A stretch of 35,567 bases of DNA from DATLZC01 sp037444005. Its GTDB lineage: Bacteria > Chloroflexota > Dehalococcoidia > DSTF01 > JACRBR01. The stretch spans positions 1 through 35,567 of the forward strand of contig JBBING010000016.1 of NCBI GenBank assembly GCA_037444005.1, written 5' to 3'. Below are positions 30,742 to 35,567 of this stretch, piece by piece. The translations under genes and the position numbers were made by a program. The notes beneath the pieces were generated by a model. That model made no database searches. It was not told where the DNA came from and saw only the letters and a list, made by a program, of their open reading frames with translations. Position 1 is the first letter of the stretch; each line of letters begins with the position of its first letter.

Positions 30742-31104
30742 ATGTCGGACTTCGCGCGTGTGGCCTACCGCCGTGCGCTCACCCGAAATGATCTGGGGAT
30801 GATTCAGGTCAGCTTCGACCAGCGCGTCCTCGACCGCTACCGCGGTGCGCCGGGCTTTTCGGTCGTGCGCACCGACACCATCGGCCGGGTCCGCAGAGAG
30901 GGCGGCTGGTCCCTCGACTTCGGGATCGCGCCGGGAGAAGAACAGATTCACGTCTGTCTCGGAGATCTGTTCGAGAAGCTTCCGGAGAGCGAACGGGAGC
31001 ACTGGGCGGCGCACGTCGTTACGCTGCCCCTCAGCGACCGCTACGTGCAGGCGCGCCTGCAGCCCGGAAGCTGCATCGACGACGGCGACCTCAGGACGTG
31101 GTGA
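30742..31104 (+). CDS. Hypothetical protein
   Basis: 120 residues, soluble, no signal peptide or membrane segment. A beta-rich core is suggested by FSVVRTDTIGRVRREGGWSL, EEQIHVCLGDL and HWAAHVVTLPLS. No family or catalytic motif was recognised. The ATG at 30742 follows GGGAG and its own promoter; an upstream in-frame extension lacks these signals. The next gene starts 1 base after its stop, so it is the first gene of a tight run with the four-CxxC protein, the JAMM protease, folP and folK. Confidence 0.65.
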   Translation: MSDFARVAYRRALTRNDLGMIQVSFDQRVLDRYRGAPGFSVVRTDTIGRVRREGGWSLDFGIAPGEEQIHVCLGDLFEKLPESEREHWAAHVVTLPLSDRYVQARLQPGSCIDDGDLRTW

Positions 31105-31105
31105 C

Positions 31106-31711
31106 GTGCGGCGGGACGCAGGCGGCGGCTGGCAGTGGCCCGGGGAGCCCGGGGCGGAAGAGGAAGAGGAGGGGTTCGAGCCGCTCTTCGAGGAGGGCCA
31201 GCGCTGCGACGCTTGCGGCGTGACCGAGGGGCGCGTCGGCATCGATCCGACGTGCGGCGGCGTCTACGACGGAACGCCGACGTTCGTGTGCTACGACTGC
31301 CTCCAGCCTGCCCTGCGCCGCCATTACGAGGCGATGGAGGGCATCGCGGTCGTCGTCGAGCCGGCCGCGGTGTTCGACACTCACGACTACTACCGTATCG
31401 ACGAGATGGCCGCGTACGAGTTCCTGCAGGAGGACATCGACACGGTTTCGTGGATGCTCCTGACCATCGGCGGCGACTGCGACGAGTGCGGCGAGCAGAG
31501 CCATGTCCTGTGGTTGCCCGTCGAGGCGATCGACATCGAGCTGCCGGAGGACACGCCGACCTTCGTGAACCCTGACGCGCCTCGACGGCTTCTCTGTGGG
31601 CCGTGCGCGGCGGATAAACTAGCGCAAGCGTACCGCGCGGCGGAGCGGCGGCTCTGGCAGGTCGAGGTGCCGCGCGCCGCGATGGGCCTGCTACTTCCTG
31701 GAACCGCTTAG
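31106..31711 (+). CDS. Four-CxxC zinc-binding protein of unknown function
   Basis: 201 residues. A Gly/Glu-rich N-terminus is followed by two zinc-ribbon-like knuckle pairs: C34-x2-C37 with C62-x2-C65 (RCDACGV, VCYDCLQ) and C125-x2-C128 with C164-x2-C167 (DCDECGE, LCGPCAA). Between them lies an acidic helical segment (HDYYRIDEMAAYEFLQEDID). Two zinc sites are expected. No family was recognised; it could bind nucleic acid or a partner. The start is taken as GTG 31106, one base after the previous stop, with AGGA upstream. It precedes a JAMM protease gene by 9 bases. Confidence 0.65.
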   Translation: MRRDAGGGWQWPGEPGAEEEEEGFEPLFEEGQRCDACGVTEGRVGIDPTCGGVYDGTPTFVCYDCLQPALRRHYEAMEGIAVVVEPAAVFDTHDYYRIDEMAAYEFLQEDIDTVSWMLLTIGGDCDECGEQSHVLWLPVEAIDIELPEDTPTFVNPDAPRRLLCGPCAADKLAQAYRAAERRLWQVEVPRAAMGLLLPGTA

Positions 31712-31720
31712 GAGACGCGC

Positions 31721-32125
31721 ATGAGTCTGACCCTGCCCCGAGCGTTCGTCGACGAGATGATCGCGCACGCCCGCGAAGAAGCGCCGAACGAGTGCTGCGG
31801 CATCATCGCGGGCGTCGATGGCCGGCCGACGAAGCTATACCGGGCCCGGAACGCAGAGGCCAGCCCCTACCGCTACAACGTCGACCCGCAGGACCTGCTC
31901 CGCATCTACCGGGAGACCGACGCCAACGGTTGGGACTTCCTGGTCATCTACCACTCCCATACCCACACCGAGGCCTATCCGTCGCCGACGGACGTGCGGC
32001 TGGCGGCGTGGCCCGACGCCTACTACGTGCTGGTGTCGCTCCAGAACCCCGACGCGCCCGACGTTCGCGCCTTCCGCATCCGCGACGGGCAGGTCACGGA
32101 GGAGGAGCTCTGTGTCGCCGACTGA
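31721..32125 (+). CDS. Mov34/MPN/PAD-1 (JAMM) family M67 metallopeptidase
   Basis: 134 residues. E24 (APNECCGIIAG), H78-S-H80, S88 and D91 (HSHTHTEAYPSPTD) form the complete zinc-binding JAMM set. Bacterial stand-alone members, such as mycobacterial Mec, cleave cysteine or other adducts from ubiquitin-like sulfur carriers (CysO, MoaD/ThiS-like). No such carrier or cysteine synthase is in this window, so the substrate is open. ATG 31721 follows TAGGAGA. It overlaps folP by 14 bases. Confidence 0.9.
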   Translation: MSLTLPRAFVDEMIAHAREEAPNECCGIIAGVDGRPTKLYRARNAEASPYRYNVDPQDLLRIYRETDANGWDFLVIYHSHTHTEAYPSPTDVRLAAWPDAYYVLVSLQNPDAPDVRAFRIRDGQVTEEELCVAD

Positions 32126-32981
32126 CCCCGCCCTCGGGGCGTACGGACGGTGGACGCCCCCGCCGATGCGCATCGGCCCGCGGGAGTTCGTGTGGGGCGA
32201 GCGCACCTACGTGATGGGGGTCGTCAACGTCTCCCCGGAGTCGTTCTCGGGAGATGGCCTGCTCGACCCCGACGCCGCGGTCGCGCGGGGCCTGCAGCTC
32301 GTCGAAGAGGGCGCGGACCTGCTGGACGTGGGCGGGCAGTCGACCCGCCCCGGGTTCGAGGAGATTCCCGTCGAAGAGGAGATCCGCCGCGTCGTGCCCG
32401 TCATCCGGCGACTCGCGCGCGAGGCGGGCGTGCCCGTCTCCGTAGACACGTACAAGCCCGCAGTGGCGGCCGCCGCCCTCGACGCCGGGGCACACCTCGT
32501 GAACGATATCCACGGCTTCCGCCTGCATCCCGAGATGGCGCAGATCGTCGCAGAGGCGGGCGTCCCGGCCATCGTCATGCACAACCAGCGGGGCCGGCCC
32601 TTCCACGACGTCGTCGACGACGTGCGGGCGGGGCTGGAGGAGACGTTCGCCATCGCGAGGGAGACGGACATCCGCCGCGACCGGCTCATCATCGACCCCG
32701 GCTTCGGCTTCGGCTGGACGGAGGCGCAGAATCTGGAGCTGTTGCGGCGGCTCGGCGAGCTGCGGGCGTTCGCCCGTCCCGTGCTCGTCGGGACGTCGCG
32801 CAAGTCGACCATCGGCGCCGCCCTCGGGGGAAAGCCCGTCGAAGAGCGGCTGATGGGTACGGCGGCGAGCTGCGCCGTCGCCATCGCCCACGGCGCCGAC
32901 ATCATCCGCGTGCACGACGTGCGCGAGATGGCGCAGGTGGCGCGCGTCGCCGACGCCATTGTCCGGGGGTGGCGGCAGTGA
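32112..32981 (+). CDS. folP: Dihydropteroate synthase
   Basis: 289-residue TIM-barrel enzyme that joins 4-aminobenzoate to 6-hydroxymethyl-7,8-dihydropterin diphosphate in folate synthesis; the target of sulfonamides. Signatures: VMGVVNVSPESFSGDG, LLDVGGQSTRPGFE, VSVDTYKP, LVNDIHGF, LIIDPGFGFGW and LVGTSRKSTIGAALGG. Start GTG 32112 has GGAGGAG directly upstream, within the end of the protease gene; ATG 32166 is an alternative. Its stop overlaps folK (GTGA), so the two folate genes are coupled. Confidence 0.95.
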   Translation: MSPTDPALGAYGRWTPPPMRIGPREFVWGERTYVMGVVNVSPESFSGDGLLDPDAAVARGLQLVEEGADLLDVGGQSTRPGFEEIPVEEEIRRVVPVIRRLAREAGVPVSVDTYKPAVAAAALDAGAHLVNDIHGFRLHPEMAQIVAEAGVPAIVMHNQRGRPFHDVVDDVRAGLEETFAIARETDIRRDRLIIDPGFGFGWTEAQNLELLRRLGELRAFARPVLVGTSRKSTIGAALGGKPVEERLMGTAASCAVAIAHGADIIRVHDVREMAQVARVADAIVRGWRQ

Positions 32982-33502
32982 CCGGCCTCCCGGACGTCTA
33001 CCTGGGTCTGGGGTCGAACCTGGGGAATCGCGAGGCGAATCTGCGGCTCGCGGTCCGCTGGCTCGAACCGCTGGTCCGGGTCGAGGCGGTTTCGTCGCTG
33101 TACGAGACGGCGCCCGTGGGCACGGGCGGGCCGCCCTTCTACAACGCCGTGGTCCGCGTGGTCACCGGGCTCACGCCGCAGGCGCTCCTGAGGCACGCCA
33201 AGAACGTGGAGTGGGACATCGGACGAAGGCCCGCCGCCCGCTGGGCCCCCAGGCCCATCGATATCGACCTGCTCGTCTTCGGTGACGAAACGGTGAACGA
33301 GCCCGACCTCGTCGTCCCCCATCCTCTGCTCGACGAACGCGCCTTCGTCCTCGTCCCGCTCGCCGAGCTCGCGCCGGACCTCAGGCCGCCCGGGGCCGGC
33401 GCGACCGTGTCCGAGCTGCTGTCGCGGCTCGACGCGGGCGGCCTGACGAAGCTGCGTGGCCCGGAGTGGGCGGAGCCGGCGCTCGCACTGCTGCGACGCT
33501 GA
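32978..33502 (+). CDS. folK: 2-amino-4-hydroxy-6-hydroxymethyldihydropteridine diphosphokinase
   Basis: 174-residue HPPK, which makes the diphosphate substrate used by the upstream FolP. VYLGLGSNLGNREANL at the N-terminus, SSLYETAPVG, FYNAVVRVVT, and WAPRPIDIDLLVFGDE with the metal-binding D-x-D are all present, followed by VPHPLLDERAFVLVPLAELAP. GTG 32978 overlaps the folP stop by 4 bases. folB and folE are not in the window. Confidence 0.95.
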   Translation: MTGLPDVYLGLGSNLGNREANLRLAVRWLEPLVRVEAVSSLYETAPVGTGGPPFYNAVVRVVTGLTPQALLRHAKNVEWDIGRRPAARWAPRPIDIDLLVFGDETVNEPDLVVPHPLLDERAFVLVPLAELAPDLRPPGAGATVSELLSRLDAGGLTKLRGPEWAEPALALLRR

Positions 33503-33513
33503 CCGGCGCCGCT

Positions 33514-33741
33514 TCAAGCGGGCGGGGGCTCGCTGCCCGACTCCAGTTCGGCGACGTCGGCGTCAGCGTTCATCATCGTCCAGCCGACCCAGAGGGCGAG
33601 CGCGGAGGCGGCGCCTACCGCGATGGTCGTGGGGTACGCCAGCGCGAAGTAGCTTCGCCGGAGCACGCCCCTCAGGAAGAACAGAAGGTTCAACACCGTC
33701 GCCGCGATGATGATCGCGCCCAGCCGCTGTGACCGTTCCAC
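33514..33741 (-). CDS. Small two-helix membrane protein
   Basis: 75 residues with two hydrophobic segments (about 8-24, LGAIIIAATVLNLLFFL, and 34-54, AYPTTIAVGAASALALWVGW) and an acidic C-terminus. The start is GTG 33741 with GAGGAGGAC just upstream. No family recognised. It lies 18 bases downstream of the Trm112-like gene on the same strand and may be co-transcribed with it. Confidence 0.65.
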   Translation of the reverse strand: MERSQRLGAIIIAATVLNLLFFLRGVLRRSYFALAYPTTIAVGAASALALWVGWTMMNADADVAELESGSEPPPA

Positions 33742-33759
33742 AGCGTCCTCCTCTGTCGG

Positions 33760-33957
33760 TCAGCCGGAGGCAGACTGCGTCTGCAGCTCCTTCGGCAGGA
33801 GATTGGGGATGCTGTCCTCGATGGGGAAATGGAAGTCGCAGTTCTTGCAGTACAGGTCGCCGGTGATGACCTCGTCGTCTCGCTCCTCCTTGACGTTGAG
33901 CTGGAGCTCGCCCTTGCAGTCGGGACAGGCCAGGATATCCATCAGGTCTTTGCGCAT
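33760..33957 (-). CDS. Trm112 family zinc-binding protein
   Basis: 65 residues. MRKDLMDILACPDCKGEL, a central acidic loop (KEERDDEVITGDLYCKNCDF) and FPIEDSIPNLLP match the Trm112/UPF0434 (YcaR-like) family; the C-P-D-C and C-K-N-C pairs form one zinc site. In eukaryotes and archaea Trm112 activates methyltransferases; bacterial roles are less clear. GAGGAGC precedes the ATG at 33957. The neighbouring small membrane protein is probably in the same transcript. Confidence 0.9.
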   Translation of the reverse strand: MRKDLMDILACPDCKGELQLNVKEERDDEVITGDLYCKNCDFHFPIEDSIPNLLPKELQTQSASG

Positions 33958-34077
33958 GGTCGCTCCTCGGGTCTCGAGATGGAGACGGGCTCATTGTATG
34001 GCGGCGCTGAAAGGCGGCTCAAGCGGCCGATCCGAGCCCCGGACGCCGGCGGCCTCGCGGGCGGGAACGGGCGCTCC

Positions 34078-34083
34078 TATAAT
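34078..34083 (+). promoter_or_regulatory. -10 box upstream of the PH-like membrane protein gene
   Basis: A perfect TATAAT at 34078-34083 without a good -35. Transcription would start near 34090, leaving about 15 leader bases before ATG 34105. An in-frame GTG at 34087 lies too close to be the main start. Confidence 0.45.
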
Positions 34084-34104
34084 CCGGTGAAGGCGTCCTC
34101 CCGC

Positions 34105-34722
34105 ATGCAGACGGACAGCCCGCCTCGCCGGCTCGACCTGCACCGCAGGGTCGCGCGCATCTGGCCCGACCGCATCGAGGTGAAGCCCTCGCGCGGCGCC
34201 GTCGTCGTGCCCGCGGTGGGGCTCGTGGTCGGCGTCCTCTCGTTCATCGCTGTCGTCACGCTCACCGGTACCGTGCCCTTCGGCCTGACGGTGCTCTTCC
34301 TCCTGGTGGCGTTGCTGGCGATTCCGCTCTCGGGCGTGGGGTTCGTGTACGCGGCCTTCGGCGCCGATATTGTCGTAGACCGGACGAAACAGTCGCTGGT
34401 CTGGCAGCAGGGATTCCTCGGCATGGGCGTCGGCACGCAGGAGCTGGTGCCGTTCTGGAAGGTGAAGGCGGTGGAAGTGGTCGAAACCACACGGCGCAGC
34501 CCGGACCAGGAGCCGGAAAGCGTAGCGCAGTACGAGGTCAGCATCCTGAAGGCGAGCGGCCGCAGGCTGCGAGTGGGAGCGGTGACCTACGCGCGGCCGA
34601 TGGCCGAGGACGCCCGCGCGCACGCCATGGAGCTGGCGCAGGCGCTCTCGGAAATGACGGGCGCGCCCGTCACGGAGCCGACCCCTGAAGAGCTCGCCGC
34701 GGCGGGGGAAGGCGGCGACTGA
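34105..34722 (+). CDS. Membrane protein with PH-like domain
   Basis: 205 residues. After a basic N-terminus come two membrane segments (about 33-53, VVVPAVGLVVGVLSFIAVV, and 58-80, FGLTVLFLLVALLAIPLSG), then a cytoplasmic beta-rich domain (about 88-185; DIVVDRTKQSLVWQQGF, VPFWKVKAVEVVETT, YEVSILKASGRRLRVG) like the bacterial PH domains of membrane proteins. No enzyme motif is seen. The stop overlaps the next start (TGATG), so it is coupled to the glycosyltransferase and may act with it at the membrane. Confidence 0.75.
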   Translation: MQTDSPPRRLDLHRRVARIWPDRIEVKPSRGAVVVPAVGLVVGVLSFIAVVTLTGTVPFGLTVLFLLVALLAIPLSGVGFVYAAFGADIVVDRTKQSLVWQQGFLGMGVGTQELVPFWKVKAVEVVETTRRSPDQEPESVAQYEVSILKASGRRLRVGAVTYARPMAEDARAHAMELAQALSEMTGAPVTEPTPEELAAAGEGGD

Positions 34723-35519
34723 TGCCCGAAGCGCGTCCCAGGCTCTCCGTCGTCATCCCGGCCTACAACGAGGCCGAGCGGCTGCCCGCGACGCTCGAAC
34801 GGCTCGCGGCGTGGTTCGCGTCGTTCAGCGGGCGTGCGGAAGTCCTCGTGGTCGACGACGGGAGCGTTGACGAGACGGCCGCCATCGCCGAAGCGGTGGC
34901 GCGGCGCATGCCCGGACAGGTGGCGTTGCGCGTCGTCCGCCACGAGACGAACCGCGGGAAGGGCGCCGCGATCAGGGACGGCTGTCTGCGGGCCGAAGGG
35001 GAGGTCGTGCTGTTCACAGACGCGGACCTGGCCAGCCCTCCCGAAGAGTGGCCGAAACTGCTCGCCGTGGTCGAGGCGGGCGCCGACGTCGCGATCGGGA
35101 GCCGCCTCCATCCGGATGGGACGGACCGGCGCGACTCGCAGCCGTTCGCGCGCCGGCTCGCGGGCCGGCTGTACACGTTTGTTCGCCGCTCGCTGGTGCT
35201 GCGGGACATTGCGGACACGCAGTGTCCGCTGAAGGCGTTCCGGCGCGAGGCCGCGCGCGCCATCTTCAGCCGGCAGCGGCTTGCGGGCTGGGTGTTCGAT
35301 GTCGAGGTCATCCTGCTCGCCCGCCGGCTGGGCTACGACATCGCCGTCGTCCCGGTGGAGTGGCGGCATCAGCCGGGATCGCGGGTGCGCTTGCGGCTGT
35401 CGCAGGGGCTCGCGGTGCTTCGCGATCTGGTCCGCCTGCGCGGGATGCATCGGGACGTTCGGGCGCTCGGGGCGGAAGCGGCGAGGCAGCCCGAGGGCGG
35501 GCCGGCGCCCCACGTCTGA
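34722..35519 (+). CDS. Family 2 glycosyltransferase, ALG5/dolichyl-phosphate glucosyltransferase-like
   Basis: 265 residues, GT-A fold. LSVVIPAYNEAERLPATLER, LVVDDGSVDETAA, HETNRGKGAAIRDGCLRAEG and the D100-x-D102 metal site in LFTDADLASPPEEWPKL are complete, and DIADTQCPLKAFRREAAR with GWVFDVEVILLARRLGY is typical of enzymes that transfer glucose or mannose from a nucleotide sugar to a polyprenyl phosphate. It lacks the C-terminal membrane segments of GtrB-like proteins, but the coupled membrane protein may anchor it. The donor is unknown. The last 48 bases of the window hold nothing recognised. Confidence 0.92.
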   Translation: MPEARPRLSVVIPAYNEAERLPATLERLAAWFASFSGRAEVLVVDDGSVDETAAIAEAVARRMPGQVALRVVRHETNRGKGAAIRDGCLRAEGEVVLFTDADLASPPEEWPKLLAVVEAGADVAIGSRLHPDGTDRRDSQPFARRLAGRLYTFVRRSLVLRDIADTQCPLKAFRREAARAIFSRQRLAGWVFDVEVILLARRLGYDIAVVPVEWRHQPGSRVRLRLSQGLAVLRDLVRLRGMHRDVRALGAEAARQPEGGPAPHV

Positions 35520-35567
35520 GCTGGTCCAGATAGATCCCGTACACCACACTAGAGATGAGGCGGGGTA

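Noticed and set aside
1..35567. tRNA, rRNA, CRISPR arrays, insertion sequences
   Set aside because: No tRNA T-arm signature with matching acceptor stem, no conserved rRNA stretch, no regularly spaced direct repeats and no transposase motifs were found on reading both strands.
35520..35567. C-terminal end of a minus-strand gene at the window edge
   Set aside because: One minus-strand frame reads a plausible hydrophobic start of peptide, but it continues without stop deep into the glycosyltransferase gene; there is too little sequence to support it.

Overview
The window is 35.6 kb of GC-rich bacterial chromosome (GC well above 60 percent by eye) packed with short operons on both strands. GTG starts are very common, genes often overlap by 4 bases (GTGA, ATGA, TGATG), and many promoters fit TTGnnn, 16-18 nt, TAnnnT. 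Several -10 boxes lie only 6-9 nt from a start codon, so leaderless mRNAs are likely. The gene mix suggests a Chloroflexota bacterium, perhaps Dehalococcoidia-like: DevS/DevR-like two-component genes, CaiB-type CoA transferases, MaoC hydratase, FTR1 iron permeases with a cupredoxin lipoprotein, and a zinc-ribbon/RNase HI cluster. This placement is an inference. No rRNA, tRNA, CRISPR array, insertion sequence or phage module was recognised.

Layout. 1-2.4 kb: end of aspartate kinase (lysC), a MNT/HEPN toxin-antitoxin-like pair whose MNT gene carries a one-base frameshift, and a stomatin-like SPFH gene without its usual membrane hairpin. 2.4-5.6 kb: a YHS metal-binding protein divergent from radC, a HAD phosphatase, and a PD-(D/E)XK nuclease-like protein. 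5.6-9.1 kb: a metal-homeostasis block with DtxR-type and Fur-type regulators divergent from two FTR1 permeases and a cupredoxin lipoprotein; a compound inverted repeat lies between the regulators and the permeases. 9.2-11.1 kb: asd-dapA, which together with lysC are lysine/threonine pathway genes. 11.2-15.1 kb: a crotonase, then a zinc-ribbon coiled-coil gene, a large serine recombinase homologue lacking its catalytic residues, and RNase HI, closed by a strong hairpin and a convergent small zinc-ribbon gene.

15.2-18.7 kb: a membrane histidine kinase and NarL-type response regulator, a stand-alone receiver, and a membrane-anchored protein of unknown function. 18.9-22.5 kb: MaoC hydratase, MFS transporter, RmlC-like cupin and a PlsC-like acyltransferase. 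22.5-26.0 kb: transketolase, an orphan UPF0332-like HEPN gene, and a Tat-exported protein of unknown function. 26.3-29.3 kb: two CaiB-type CoA transferases in tandem and a convergent CX5R phosphatase. 29.4-33.5 kb: a PhzF isomerase, a small coiled-coil gene, and a run of an unknown gene, a four-CxxC protein, a JAMM metalloprotease, folP and folK. 33.5-35.5 kb: a small membrane protein and a Trm112-like protein, then a membrane/PH-like protein coupled to an ALG5-like glycosyltransferase.

The strongest candidate for something undescribed is the recombinase at 12978-14384. Its N-terminus aligns with the resolvase fold without gaps, yet the nucleophilic serine and the catalytic Asp/Arg residues are all replaced, and it is translationally coupled to RNase HI in what looks like a housekeeping operon. 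It looks like a domesticated DNA-binding protein rather than a mobile element.
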